Notes: a model not told the origin generated them from the sequence alone. A stretch of 64,000 nt of DNA from Saccharopolyspora indica (GCF_027853965.1 NZ_JAQGLB010000005.1:248001-312000), one strand, 5' to 3'. Positions 33,878 to 45,382 are shown, numbered from the stretch's first letter. Numbers and translations are program-made.

Positions 33878-34324
33878 TCACGCCCGCCCGGCGCGGTGGC
33901 GGATCCCGAAGAGCGCCGACGCGGTGACGAGGCCGTAGAGCAGGTGCCCGACCAGGCTCCACACCGCCGTGGCCCCGATCTGCAACACCGGCATCCCCAA
34001 TCCGGCGGGCATCAGCAGCAACCCGCCGAGCACCCACCACACGAGGCCATAACCCGCTCCGGCGACGAGCAGTGCTCGGAAGCCGGTGGCGGGCACGGCC
34101 AGTCCGAAACCGGCACCGAGAACCGCCGAGATCACCAGGTGGACCACGGCTCCGACAGCGGCGCCGGAACCTCCGACGAGCATCGCCACCATGGGCAGCA
34201 TCCCCGTGAGCACCATCAGGACGCCGAACACGAGCCCGCCACCGATACCGGCGACGGCGCCGTGCAGTCCGCGCGTGACGACCAGCTGCACCGGGTGGTG
34301 CGCTGGATGTGCAGCAGTGGACAT
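33878..34324 (-). CDS. Small membrane protein of unknown function
   Basis: The 148-residue product is almost entirely hydrophobic, with four predicted helices (about residues 20-50, 55-80, 84-105 and 110-140) and a histidine-rich N-terminus (AAHPAHHPVQ). The ATG is preceded by GGAGG. I recognise no family with confidence; the glycine-rich helices resemble small integral membrane proteins of actinomycetes. It converges on the protoglobin gene with eight bases between. Confidence 0.7.
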   Translation of the reverse strand: MSTAAHPAHHPVQLVVTRGLHGAVAGIGGGLVFGVLMVLTGMLPMVAMLVGGSGAAVGAVVHLVISAVLGAGFGLAVPATGFRALLVAGAGYGLVWWVLGGLLLMPAGLGMPVLQIGATAVWSLVGHLLYGLVTASALFGIRHRAGRA

Positions 34325-34425
34325 GACGCGACCTCCGATCGTTCAGGCCCTCACCAGCAGCATCGGCGCCCGCGTACCGCTCGTCGGTTACGCCCGTCAC
34401 ACAGCGCGCGGCCGCCGGAAGCGCG

Positions 34426-34457
34426 CGAACGCCCCGGGCGGGTGCCCGGGGCGTTCG
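34426..34457 (-). terminator. Hairpin terminator after the HesB-like gene
   Basis: A perfect 14-bp stem (CGAACGCCCCGGGC) with loop GGGT starts 15 bases past the HesB-like stop. It lacks a T run, as usual in high-GC actinomycetes. Confidence 0.6.
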
Positions 34458-34471
34458 TCGAGCCCGTCGGA

Positions 34472-34741
34472 TCAGTCGCGGACGGCCAGCGCGAGATCGC
34501 CGTTGGCGTCCTTCTCGGCGTCGAGCGTCTTGTCCCCGAGCAGGGTGGCGACCTGCGGTTCGAGGAACACCCGGACCCCGGAGGCCTCGATCACCTCATC
34601 GCCCTCCTGGGGCTGATCGGCGATCGACGCCTGCAGTCCGTCCCCGGCCGGTGCGATGCGCAGCCCGGAGCCTTCTTGAGAGTCACCACCGACGAGGACG
34701 AGCTTGATGACCTCGGCGGCGCTCTCACTGATGGTGAGCAT
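34472..34741 (-). CDS. HesB/IscA-like protein without cysteines
   Basis: The 89-residue product starts MLTISESAAEVIKLVL and continues with GLRIAPAGDG, the fold signature of A-type iron-sulfur carriers. The C-terminal part reads VFLEPQVATLLGDKTLDAE and ends LALAVRD. All cysteines that bind clusters in IscA, SufA and ErpA are missing. Actinobacterial HesB-like proteins of this kind are known from genomes but their function is not; cluster transfer by the normal mechanism looks impossible. The ATG at 34741 follows GAAGGAG. Confidence 0.8.
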   Translation of the reverse strand: MLTISESAAEVIKLVLVGGDSQEGSGLRIAPAGDGLQASIADQPQEGDEVIEASGVRVFLEPQVATLLGDKTLDAEKDANGDLALAVRD

Positions 34742-34864
34742 GGTGCTCAACTCCTTCTCGGAGCCGGTCAGGTGAAGGGGCCACCGTGTCATCCGAACGG
34801 CCCAGCACGCAAACCAGCCCGCCCGGGCGTGTCGGCACCCAAGGCTCCGCTCGCCCAGGTCGGC

Positions 34865-34925
34865 GTCAATTTCGCGCGAAATTGACGTTCACCCGGGTGA
34901 CGGTCAATTTCGCGCGAAATCGACC
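34865..34925. repeat. Pair of AT-rich palindromes TCAATTTCGCGCGAAATTGA
   Basis: Two copies, at 34865-34886 (perfect, 22 bp) and 34902-34925 (one mismatch), lie 15 bases downstream of the gcvP stop. Between them is ACCCGGGTGA. The same palindrome with TA at its centre occurs twice at 57214-57359. Confidence 0.75.
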
Positions 34926-34939
34926 GCCACCCCGACGGC

Positions 34940-37816
<2,877 letters not shown>

Positions 37817-37874
37817 CGCCAAACCTCAATCATCGCGGCGAACAGGGGGTGGCAGTGCAGCTGGGACTGCGCTG

Positions 37875-38097
37875 TTCTCTCCCCCTCTGTCCCCGTCCGC
37901 GAAGCGGACGCCTGAGAGCTTCACCCGGGAACCGGGCTTGCACCGTCGGCGGGGTGACACCACGACCGTGGCGCACCCTCTTTCCAGAGGTATCTCGCCC
38001 GTGCGGTCCAGGTGGCCTGAGAGGTTGTCGGGGAGGGTTGCTCCTTCGGCGCCGACCGCGGCTGGGCGCCGGGCCGGACTCTCCCGCACGGGGTCGG
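37875..38097 (-). promoter_or_regulatory. Tandem glycine riboswitch upstream of gcvP
   Basis: Read on the minus strand, the first aptamer begins GCGGGAGAG and contains CGCCGAAGGAGCAA and CTCTCAGGC, then TACCTCTGGAAAGAGGG. After the short linker the second aptamer has CGCCGACGGTGCAAGC, again CTCTCAGGC, and GGGGACAGAGGGGGAGAG. This is the known tandem arrangement that activates glycine-cleavage genes when glycine binds. It ends about 60 bases before the gcvP start. The second aptamer's GACGGTGCAA core deviates slightly from the usual GAAGGNGCAA. Confidence 0.9.
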
Positions 38098-38174
38098 CGA
38101 TGCGTCGGAGCTTACCCGATCAGCAGGCCCTCACGAACCTCCGATGCGAGCTGCGGCACAGTGCCGGAACCGCC

Positions 38175-38744
38175 TCAGCCGGTCTCGGCCTGCCGGTCCC
38201 GGCGGCGCCGGGACAGCTCGTCCTCGGCCTGCACCAGCTCGCCGCCGTCGGCCCGCTCGGCCGGGAACTCGTGGATGGTGCCGCTGATCTCGCGCATCGC
38301 ACCGCTGACGGCGATGCCGAACACGCCTTGGCCGCCTTGCAGCAGATCGACCACCTCCTCCGCGGAGGTGCACTCGTAGACCGTCGTGCCGTCGCTGAAC
38401 AGCGTCAACCGCGCCAGGTCCTGCACGCCGCGGTTGCGCAGGTGCTCCACCGCGACCCGGATGTTGTGCAGCGACACCCCGGTGTCCAGCAGCCGCTTGA
38501 CCACCTTGAGCACCAGGATGTCCTTGAACGAGTACAGCCGCTGCGAGCCGGAACCCGCCGCACCGCGGATGGACGGGCCGACCAGCTTGGTGCGCGCCCA
38601 GTAGTCCAACTGGCGGTAGGTGATGCCGGCGATCTGGCAGGCGGCCGGACCCCGGTAGCCGACCAGTTCGTCCGGCAGCGAGGCGTCTGGGAACAGACCA
38701 CCCTGCTCCGCGGCAGCATCCCCGTTGGACGCTTCCTCGACCAC
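38175..38744 (-). CDS. MerR-family regulator (Rv1830-like)
   Basis: The 189-residue protein has an N-terminal acidic segment and then the MerR winged helix: GYRGPAACQIAGITYRQLDYW near residue 29, RLYSFKDILVLKVV and a dimerisation helix. The C-terminal part (VFGIAVSGAMREISGTIHEF) is that of the mycobacterial Rv1830 type rather than metal-sensing MerR proteins, and it lacks metal-binding cysteines. In mycobacteria the orthologue lies next to the DUF151 and gcv genes as here. The GTG at 38744 has GGGGAGG five bases upstream. Its target genes are not evident from the sequence. Confidence 0.9.
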   Translation of the reverse strand: MVEEASNGDAAAEQGGLFPDASLPDELVGYRGPAACQIAGITYRQLDYWARTKLVGPSIRGAAGSGSQRLYSFKDILVLKVVKRLLDTGVSLHNIRVAVEHLRNRGVQDLARLTLFSDGTTVYECTSAEEVVDLLQGGQGVFGIAVSGAMREISGTIHEFPAERADGGELVQAEDELSRRRRDRQAETG

Positions 38745-38956
38745 GCCTGCCTCCCCTCGTCCGGCTTGTCGCCGACGACGATCACCAGCGCCCGGATCGG
38801 TTCGACCGGGGCCGCGAACGCCCCGCCGACCGCGGTCCGGTAGCACCGCCGCATCGGCAGTTCACCCGCTGAATCACACCGGGGCAATTTCGCGTAACCC
38901 GACGGTATGCCTGCCGCGCGGGGAGGTCAACGCGACGCGCGGGGCACGCCGAACGA

Positions 38957-38992
38957 CCCGGCCCCCGCCTGCACCAGCAAGCGGGGGCCGGG
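38957..38992 (-). terminator. Hairpin terminator after the bifunctional nuclease gene
   Basis: CCCGGCCCCCGC and its complement form a perfect 12-bp stem with a 12-base loop, 20 bases past the stop at 39013. The remaining part of the 268-base interval to the MerR gene shows no gene. Confidence 0.6.
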
Positions 38993-39012
38993 AACACCTG
39001 ATCGGCCGACCG

Positions 39013-39489
39013 TTACGTGTCGGCACCTCTAAAATCCTCGGGCGACACCGAATCGAGGAACTCGCGGAACTTCTCCACCTCGTCCTCCTGCTCGTCGGGG
39101 ATGATCAGCCCGGCCTCGTCCAGCACCGATTCGTCGGCGTGGATCGGCACTCCGATGCGCAGCGCCAGCGCCACCGAGTCGCTCGGCCGCGCGGACACCC
39201 GCACGTCCCCGTCGAACACCAGCTCGGCGAAGAAGGTGCCCTCCTGCAGATCGGTGATCCGCACCTGCTCCAGGTCGCGCCCGAGGGCGCCGATGACGTC
39301 CTTGAGCAGGTCGTGGGTCAGCGGTCGCTGCGGTCGCACGCCCTGCTGCTCGAGCGCGATGGCCGTCGCCTCGACCGAGCCGATCCAGATCGGCAGGTAG
39401 CGCTCGCCGTGCGCTTCGCGCAACAGCAGGATCGGCTGATTGGCTGGTAGTTCCACTCGCACGCCGACGACGCGCATCTCGCTGCTCAT
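39013..39489 (-). CDS. Bifunctional nuclease family protein (DUF151, Rv1829-like)
   Basis: The protein of about 158 residues carries the DUF151 signature: VGVRVELPANQPILLLREA, RYLPIWIGSVEATAIALEQQG, RPLTHDLLKDVI and SARPSDSVALALR, ending EFLDSVSPEDF. It is nearly co-linear with mycobacterial Rv1829. Plant homologues have RNase and DNase activity, and the bacterial role is unclear. The start is either the ATG at 39489 or a GTG two codons upstream; GGAGGAGG fits both. The gene belongs to the conserved garA/gcv neighbourhood. Confidence 0.93.
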   Translation of the reverse strand: MSSEMRVVGVRVELPANQPILLLREAHGERYLPIWIGSVEATAIALEQQGVRPQRPLTHDLLKDVIGALGRDLEQVRITDLQEGTFFAELVFDGDVRVSARPSDSVALALRIGVPIHADESVLDEAGLIIPDEQEDEVEKFREFLDSVSPEDFRGADT

Positions 39490-39827
39490 CGTCACATCGC
39501 CTCCTCCAGCGCGCCGAAGCGTGACATCCCCGTCGAGGATCGCGCACCGACGCCTCCGACGCTACCCGCGATACGGCGGCTACGCCCATCCCTCCGGCGG
39601 CCTCACCGGCCGCCGCTGCCACAGCTTTCCCACCGGATACCCGATCGCCACCGGTGGGCTCGAACCGCTGGCCGAGCTCGTCATCGAGCATTACCAGCAC
39701 GATACACCGCCGACCGTCCGCGCGGACCGCCGGAAATGAAGCCGCTGCAACGGCAGAACCGGTTGCGGCGCCGAGAAATTCCTCGCTGCGGATGCCGCTC
39801 GACCTCGGTCGCGCAAGTACCGCGACG

Positions 39828-39868
39828 CGCCAGCGGGGCGGCGCCGGGATGGCGTCGCCCCGCTGGCG
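39828..39868 (-). terminator. Hairpin in the long interval after garA
   Basis: A perfect 13-bp stem (CGCCAGCGGGGCG) with a 15-base loop lies 155 bases past the garA stop. In the 534-base interval 39490-40023 this is the only clear structure; open frames there are short and do not look coding. Related genomes carry a second MerR gene at this place. Confidence 0.5.
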
Positions 39869-40023
39869 GGTCGGAAGTCGGATCCGGGTCTCAATGCCTG
39901 TTGGCGGTCGTGCCGCTCAGGTGGTCGTCCAGCGGAACCCGACCCGCCGACGGCCACCCCGCACACGCACCCCGAGCGGCTGCCGCCGCTCACCGAAGCG
40001 CGGACGGCTTCGCCGACAGGCTC

Positions 40024-40479
40024 TCAGCGCCCGTCGATCGGCCCGGTCAGGAACACCAACCGGAACTTGCCGATCTGCACCTCGTCGCCGTTGGCCAGCA
40101 CCGAGGTGTCCACCGGTTCGCGGTTGACGTAGGTGCCGTTCAGGCTGCCGACGTCGACGACCACGAAGTCGTTGCCCTCGCGGCGGAACTCCGCGTGCCG
40201 ACGGGAAACCGTGACGTCGTCGAGGAAGATGTCGCTGTCCGGGTGCCGGCCCGCGGTGGTGGCCTCCCGGTCCAGCAGGAACCGCGAGCCCGCGTTCGGG
40301 CCGCGCTTGACCACCAGCAGGGCGTTGCCCGCGGGCAGTGCGTCGACCCCGGACGCGGCGGCGGGCTCCGGGGCCGGGCTCTCGGTGCTCTCCGGCTCCG
40401 AGAGGAACGGCCTGAAGACCGAGGTGGTCTCCGGTGACTGCTCCGGCGGAACCTCGCCGAAGCCGCTGTTCTGGCTCAC
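40024..40479 (-). CDS. garA: FHA-domain regulator GarA
   Basis: The 151-residue protein has the phosphorylation motif ETTSVF at residues 17-22 and a C-terminal FHA domain (about 54-145) with GRHPDSDIFLDDVTVSRRHA and GSLNGTYVNREP. In mycobacteria and corynebacteria the homologue (GarA/OdhI) binds and restrains 2-oxoglutarate dehydrogenase and glutamate dehydrogenase, and PknB/PknG phosphorylation at the two threonines releases them by self-binding. All key FHA residues (Arg, Ser, Arg-His, Asn) are visible. It lies between gcvH and the bifunctional nuclease gene, as expected. An ATG with upstream GGAGAG is used. Confidence 0.95.
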   Translation of the reverse strand: MSQNSGFGEVPPEQSPETTSVFRPFLSEPESTESPAPEPAAASGVDALPAGNALLVVKRGPNAGSRFLLDREATTAGRHPDSDIFLDDVTVSRRHAEFRREGNDFVVVDVGSLNGTYVNREPVDTSVLANGDEVQIGKFRLVFLTGPIDGR

Positions 40480-40597
40480 CTGAGCTCTCCTCCACGCGGA
40501 TAGATCGTGCTAAATATGTGCCCAACGTACCGTGCCTGGGCAGGCGTTGGACGCGGGACTCCCGACATTCTCCCGGGCGACCCCGACAGAACGACGA

Positions 40598-40984
40598 TCA
40601 TTCCTGGTCGATCAGCTTCTGGTAGGCCTCGGCGTCGAGCAGATCCGCGAACTGCTCCGGATCGGCGAGCTTGATCTCGACCATCCAGCCGCCGTCCTGC
40701 GGCGCCGAATTGACCAGCTCGGGCTGGTCCTCCAGCTCGCCGTTGCGGGCGGTCACCTCGCCGCTCACCGGCGCGTAGATGTCCGACACGCTCTTGGTCG
40801 ACTCCACCTCGCCCATGGAGTCGCCGGCCGCGACCTGCTCTCCCAGCTCGGGCAGCTGCACGAACACCACATCGCCGAGCTGCTGCTGGGCGTAGTCGGT
40901 GATCCCGATCCGCACGGTGTCCTCGCCGGTGCGCTGGACCCACTCGTGCTCTTCGGTGTACTTGATCTCGTCCGGGGCCGCCAC
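40598..40984 (-). CDS. gcvH: Glycine cleavage system H protein
   Basis: The 128-residue protein carries the lipoyl attachment lysine at residue 64 in ESTKSVSDIYAP, after the typical opening YTEEHEWVQ and IGITDYAQQQLGDVVFV. It shuttles the aminomethyl group between the P, T and L proteins. In mycobacteria gcvH is followed by garA, exactly as here. The gene lies downstream of the phosphatidyltransferase gene on the same strand. Confidence 0.96.
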   Translation of the reverse strand: MAAPDEIKYTEEHEWVQRTGEDTVRIGITDYAQQQLGDVVFVQLPELGEQVAAGDSMGEVESTKSVSDIYAPVSGEVTARNGELEDQPELVNSAPQDGGWMVEIKLADPEQFADLLDAEAYQKLIDQE

Positions 40985-41141
40985 GTGGTCCCGCCTTCCT
41001 CGTCCGCTGCTGCTCTTCGGAAACGCCGGCCGCGCTGGTGGCGTGATCGGCTCGGCGAGCGTATGCAGCGCGCGGTGCCGCCCGCAAGGCGACCCCCGGT
41101 GGCATCGGTTCAGGCCTGCCGCGCGGGCGGGAGACCGCCGG

Positions 41142-41846
41142 TCAGGCCCGCGCCGGTCGGCGGCGGGCCTGGTGCACCGCGGCCACCACCTGCCCCAGGT
41201 ACAGCACTCCGGCCCACAGGTACAGCGCGCCGCCCCAGCAGGTGAAGGCGTAGGCGATCGGGCGCACCACTTCGGACAGCGGGAACTCCTCCTGCACCAG
41301 CAACAACAGCGGGAACGCGTACATCAGGCAGAAGGTCGCGGCCTTGCCCAGGTAGTGCACCTCGGGCGGCTCGTAACCGTGCCAGCGCAGCACCGGCAGG
41401 CACAGGGTCAGCACCACGTCCCGCAGCACCAGCGCGGCGGCGACCCACCAGGGCACCACGTCGCGCAGCACGAAGGCCACCAGGGTAGCGATGATGTAGA
41501 GGCGGTCGGCGGCCGGGTCGAGCAGTTCGCCGAGGCGGCTGTACTGGTTGAGCCAGCGGGCGAGCTTGCCGTCGAGCCAGTCGGTGATCCCGCTGATCAC
41601 CAGCACCAGCAGGGCGAGCAGATCGGCCTTGGGGCCGAGCAGCAACCACAGGAACAGCGGTACCCCGGCGAGCCGGACGACGCTGAGCAGGTTCGGCAGT
41701 GTCCACCATGGATCGGCCCACACCCCGGCGGCGGCTTCGCGGATCCGGGCTATGCCGTGGTCCTGGCGCTGCTCCGGCGAGCGACCCGGGTTGTCCCCGC
41801 GGCTTCCGCTCGTGGTGTTCTCCGTGGTGCGCTCGGCGTCCTGCAC
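41142..41846 (-). CDS. CDP-alcohol phosphatidyltransferase (PgsA2-like)
   Basis: The membrane enzyme of about 234 residues has the family signature DWLDGKLARWLNQYSRLGE followed by LLDPAADR, so all aspartates are present. The signature lies after TLPNLLSVVRLAGVPLFLW, and several more hydrophobic segments follow. It transfers a phosphatidyl group from CDP-diacylglycerol to an alcohol, probably in phosphatidylglycerol or cardiolipin synthesis. The location upstream of gcvH matches mycobacterial pgsA2 (Rv1822). The start is probably the GTG at 41846, six bases after GGGAGG; a distant upstream start would add a non-conserved extension. Confidence 0.88.
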   Translation of the reverse strand: MQDAERTTENTTSGSRGDNPGRSPEQRQDHGIARIREAAAGVWADPWWTLPNLLSVVRLAGVPLFLWLLLGPKADLLALLVLVISGITDWLDGKLARWLNQYSRLGELLDPAADRLYIIATLVAFVLRDVVPWWVAAALVLRDVVLTLCLPVLRWHGYEPPEVHYLGKAATFCLMYAFPLLLLVQEEFPLSEVVRPIAYAFTCWGGALYLWAGVLYLGQVVAAVHQARRRPARA

Positions 41847-42001
41847 CACGAGCCTCCCCTGAATGGTTGTGCGTGCTACCCCAGATGCACGGATGCGCAT
41901 CCCCTCGGGGTCAGGATCTCACATTCGGCGCACAACACACTTGGCGGCCGTGGCTCCCGAGGATCGGGCCGGATGGCGGCGGGAGCCGACGGCCGACGGG
42001 G

Positions 42002-42238
42002 TCAGGCCCGGGTGCGGCTCCAGCCGCGGCGGCGGAGTTCGGCGTCGGTGAGGAAGCGGGCTCGCCCGCGGTCGTCGACACCGGCCCAGCGGGCTCCGGC
42101 AGAGCCCTCGAGCACGTAGGAATGACCGCCGCTCCACACCACGCTGCACGGCGCGGTGGGCAGTTCGGCCGACGGGGCCGGGCGCGTTTCGACCTGTGCG
42201 GTGGATGCCTCGGGGGACCGGGCCGGTTCCGTGCTCAT
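42002..42238 (-). CDS. Small protein of unknown function
   Basis: The 78-residue product has an alanine- and proline-rich front and a more ordered end, VVWSGGHSYVLEGSAGARWAG, then RFLTDAELRRRGWSRTRA. GGAGG lies ten bases before the ATG at 42238. No family is recognised. It is divergent from the acyl-CoA synthetase gene across 314 bases, in which the only structure is TCCGATTGTGATCGGA at 42314-42329. Confidence 0.6.
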   Translation of the reverse strand: MSTEPARSPEASTAQVETRPAPSAELPTAPCSVVWSGGHSYVLEGSAGARWAGVDDRGRARFLTDAELRRRGWSRTRA

Positions 42239-42313
42239 CGTTGCAGCACCTCCGTTTTCTGCTTCTGTTGTCGGCGCGGCGCGCACTTTTGTTAGCCCGA
42301 TCTCAGACTCGGA

Positions 42314-42329
42314 TCCGATTGTGATCGGA
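42314..42329. repeat. Inverted repeat TCCGATTGTGATCGGA upstream of the acyl-CoA synthetase gene
   Basis: Six-base arms with a four-base spacer lie in the 314-base divergent interval, about 225 bases before the synthetase ATG and 75 before the small protein's start. It may be an operator for either gene; nothing else is seen in this interval. Confidence 0.35.
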
Positions 42330-42552
42330 CATGCGCGCTGCGTCGCGCCGAAGCCGGACCGCAGCGCCCAGCGGACGCGTTCCGTCGCCGAGCTGCCGTC
42401 GGCGATAGGCCGGGCGCTATGCCCCGCCGAACTCGGGCGAACCGCTCACCGGGGGGCGCCTGTTCGCGGCGCGGCACAACGGCTCTGGCGCACCCGGTGG
42501 TTGTGCGGTAGGACGACAGGCACTTGGTGGCGGATGCGGGAGGTAGTTGGTC

Positions 42553-44430
42553 ATGGGTGCCTATGCCGAGGCCCACCGGCGGAGCTTGACCGACCCGGAG
42601 GGTTTCTGGCTCGACGCGGCGGCGGCGATCGAGTGGGAGCGCGAACCGTCGCGCGCCCTCGACCGCGACGCCGACCCGTTCTTCCGCTGGTTCCCCGACG
42701 GGGAGCTCAACACCTGCTTCAACGCGCTGGACCGGCACGTCCGCGACGGTCGCGGCGAGCAGGACGCGCTGATCTGGGACTCGGCGATGACCGGCCAGGT
42801 GGTCCGCTGGACCTACCGGGAGCTGCTGGAGCGGGTGGCGCTGTTCGCCGGGGCGCTGCGCGCGCAGGGCGTGGCGCGCGGTGATCGCGTGGTGCTCTAC
42901 CTGCCGATGATCCCGGAGGCCGCGATCGCGATGCTGGCCTGCGCCCGCATCGGCGCGGTGCACTCGGTGGTCTTCGGCGGTTTCGCGCCGAAGGAGCTGG
43001 CCGCGCGCATCGAGGACGCCCGGCCGACCGTGGTCGTGGCGGCGTCCTGCGGGCTGGAGCCCAACCGGGTCGTCGAGTACAAGCCGATCGTCGACGAGGC
43101 GCTGCGGCTGACCGAGCACCAGCCGAAGCGGGTGATCGTGCTCCAGCGCGAGCAGGCCCGCGCCGAGCTCGGCGAGCGGGACGTGGACTGGGACGAGGCG
43201 CTGGCGCAGGCCGAACCAGCCGGGTGCGTCCCGGTCAAGGCCACCGATCCGCTGTACGTGCTCTACACCTCGGGCACCACGGGCCGTCCGAAGGGCGTGG
43301 TGCGCGACAACGGCGGGCACGCGGTGGCGCTGCGCTGGTCGATGGCCAACATCTACGACATCGGTCCGGGCGAGGTGTTCTGGACCGCCTCCGACGTCGG
43401 TTGGGTGGTCGGCCACTCCTACATCGTCTACGCGCCGCTGCTGACCGGGGCCACCACCGTGGTCTACGAGGGCAAGCCCGTCGGCACGCCGGACGCGGGC
43501 GCGTTCTGGCGGGTCATCGCCGAGCACCGGGTCAAGGCGCTGTTCACCGCGCCGACCGCGTTCCGGGCGATCAAGCGGGTGGACCCGGAGGCGAAGCTGC
43601 TGGCCGAGCACGACATCTCCAGCCTGCGGACGCTGTTCCTGGCCGGTGAGCGGCTGGACCCGGAGACCTACCACTGGGCGTCCGAGCACCTCGGCGTGCC
43701 GGTGATCGACCACTGGTGGCAGACCGAGACGGGCTGGCCGATCTGCGCGAACCTGCGCGGGCTGGAGCCGATGCCGGTCAAGCCGGGCTCGCCGACGGTG
43801 GCGGTGCCCGGCTACGACGTGGTGGCGCTGGACCAGGCGGGCAATCCGCTGCCGCCGGAGACCGACGGCGCGATCTGCATCCGGCTGCCGCTGCCGCCGG
43901 GCACGCTGCCGACGCTGTGGGGCGATGACGAGCGGTTCCGCGAGTCGTACCTGTCGCGCTACCCCGGCTACTACCTGACCGGCGACAACGGCTACGTCGA
44001 CGCCGACGGGTACGTGTTCGTGATGGGCCGCACCGACGACGTGATCAACGTCGCCGGGCACCGGTTGTCCACCGGCTCGATGGAAGCGGTGCTGGCGGCG
44101 CACCCCGCGGTCGCCGAGTGCGCGGTGATCGGGGTGCGCGACGCGCTGAAGGGCCAGGTGCCGCGCGGGCTCGTGGTGCTCAAGTCCGGTGTGGACATCG
44201 ATCCGGAGGTGCTGCGCGAGGAGCTGGTGGCGGCGGTGCGCGAGCAGATCGGGCCGGTCGCGGCGTTCCGCGAGGTCGCGGTGGTGGACGGCCTGCCCAA
44301 GACGCGCTCGGGCAAGATCCTGCGCAAGTCGATGCGGGAGATCGCCGACAGCGGCGACACCAAGGTCCCGTCCACCATCGAGGACCCGGCGGTGCTCGAC
44401 CGCCTGCGCCCGGCGCTGCGCGGCGAGTGA
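42553..44430 (+). CDS. Propionyl-CoA/acetyl-CoA synthetase (PrpE-like)
   Basis: The 625-residue adenylate-forming enzyme has P-loop YTSGTTGRPKGVVRDNGGH near residue 238, WWQTETG near 391, YLTGDNGYVDADGY near 476 and RSGKILRKSMREI near 580 with the catalytic lysine that is open to acylation in the family. VVRDNGGH and the length are typical of propionyl-CoA synthetases, although acetate or other short acids are possible substrates. It converts the acid to its CoA thioester with ATP. The ATG at 42553 has GGGAGG nine bases upstream. It converges with the LysR gene. Confidence 0.93.
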   Translation: MGAYAEAHRRSLTDPEGFWLDAAAAIEWEREPSRALDRDADPFFRWFPDGELNTCFNALDRHVRDGRGEQDALIWDSAMTGQVVRWTYRELLERVALFAGALRAQGVARGDRVVLYLPMIPEAAIAMLACARIGAVHSVVFGGFAPKELAARIEDARPTVVVAASCGLEPNRVVEYKPIVDEALRLTEHQPKRVIVLQREQARAELGERDVDWDEALAQAEPAGCVPVKATDPLYVLYTSGTTGRPKGVVRDNGGHAVALRWSMANIYDIGPGEVFWTASDVGWVVGHSYIVYAPLLTGATTVVYEGKPVGTPDAGAFWRVIAEHRVKALFTAPTAFRAIKRVDPEAKLLAEHDISSLRTLFLAGERLDPETYHWASEHLGVPVIDHWWQTETGWPICANLRGLEPMPVKPGSPTVAVPGYDVVALDQAGNPLPPETDGAICIRLPLPPGTLPTLWGDDERFRESYLSRYPGYYLTGDNGYVDADGYVFVMGRTDDVINVAGHRLSTGSMEAVLAAHPAVAECAVIGVRDALKGQVPRGLVVLKSGVDIDPEVLREELVAAVREQIGPVAAFREVAVVDGLPKTRSGKILRKSMREIADSGDTKVPSTIEDPAVLDRLRPALRGE

Positions 44431-44439
44431 CCGGAGGGC

Positions 44440-45345
44440 TCAGCCGCGCTGCCGGTCCCGCGCGACGTCCTCCAGCGCCTGGAGGACGGCCGCGATGGCC
44501 GGTTGCTCGCGGCTGCCCCGGCGCACGCAGGTGAGGACGCTCCGCGACGGCACCGGCTCGTCGCGGAGCGGGATCCGCACCACCCGGTGCTCGGGCGAGG
44601 TGGTGGCGAGACGGGGCAGCAGGCAGATGCCGAGCCCGCTCGCGACCATCGCCAGCACCGAGTTCCACTCCGCGGCCCCGTGCGCCACTCGCGGGGCGAA
44701 TCCCGCCGCCGCGCACGCGACCTCGATCAGCTGGAACTGGTCGTGGTGCGGCTCGATCCAGGTCTCGCGCGCGGTCTCGACCAGCCGGACCGAATCGCGC
44801 TCGGCGAACGGGTGCTCCGCGGAGACCACGAGATCCTGCGGGTCGTCGAGCAGGACCTGCTGGTCGAGCCTCGGGTCGTCCAGCGGCGGCGTGCCCGCCA
44901 CCGGCAGGACCACGACGTCGGTCTGCTCGCCCAGCAGCAGGCGCAGGCCGTCGTCGATGTCGGTTTCCCGCAGCCCCACCTCCAACCGCGGGTGGGAGTC
45001 GCGGAGCCGCGCGGCGGCGGGGGCCAGCAGCGAGCCGAAGCTGGTCGCGAACCCGCCCACCCGGACCTGCCCCACCGCCCCGGCGGAGTGCGCGGCCAGA
45101 TCGGCGCGGGCCCGCTCCCACTCGGCCGCGATCGCATCGGCGTGCGCCAGCACGATGTGCGCCGCGGGGGTGAGCTGCACTCGTCTGCCTTCCGGCCGCA
45201 GCAGCTCGGCGCCGATCTCGCGGGACAGCAAGCGGATCTGCTGCGAGACCGCTGACGGCGTCAGGTAGAGCGCCCGCGCGGTCGCGGTCACCGTGCCTTC
45301 CGCCCGGAGGACGCGCAGGACGTGGAGTCGTCGCAGGTCGATCAT
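44440..45345 (-). CDS. LysR-family transcriptional regulator
   Basis: The 301-residue protein has an N-terminal winged helix (residues 1-60) with RRLHVLRVLRAEGTVTATARAL and TPSAVSQQIRLL, followed by the LysR effector domain beginning VGQVRVGGFATSFGSLLAP. It is divergent from the EamA transporter gene with only 37 bases between starts, so it most likely controls that gene and itself from an overlapping promoter. The effector is unknown. Confidence 0.94.
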   Translation of the reverse strand: MIDLRRLHVLRVLRAEGTVTATARALYLTPSAVSQQIRLLSREIGAELLRPEGRRVQLTPAAHIVLAHADAIAAEWERARADLAAHSAGAVGQVRVGGFATSFGSLLAPAAARLRDSHPRLEVGLRETDIDDGLRLLLGEQTDVVVLPVAGTPPLDDPRLDQQVLLDDPQDLVVSAEHPFAERDSVRLVETARETWIEPHHDQFQLIEVACAAAGFAPRVAHGAAEWNSVLAMVASGLGICLLPRLATTSPEHRVVRIPLRDEPVPSRSVLTCVRRGSREQPAIAAVLQALEDVARDRQRG

Positions 45346-45382
45346 TCAGGCGATTCTTCACGGTTGCGGGCGGAAATGTGAG

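Noticed and set aside
39440-40020. Short frames in the gap between garA and the bifunctional nuclease gene
   Set aside because: None has an RBS, family motif or reasonable composition, and none resembles the MerR protein expected there.
42314-42329. Reading TCCGATTGTGATCGGA as a Crp site
   Set aside because: It does not match TGTGA-N6-TCACA; kept only as an unassigned inverted repeat.
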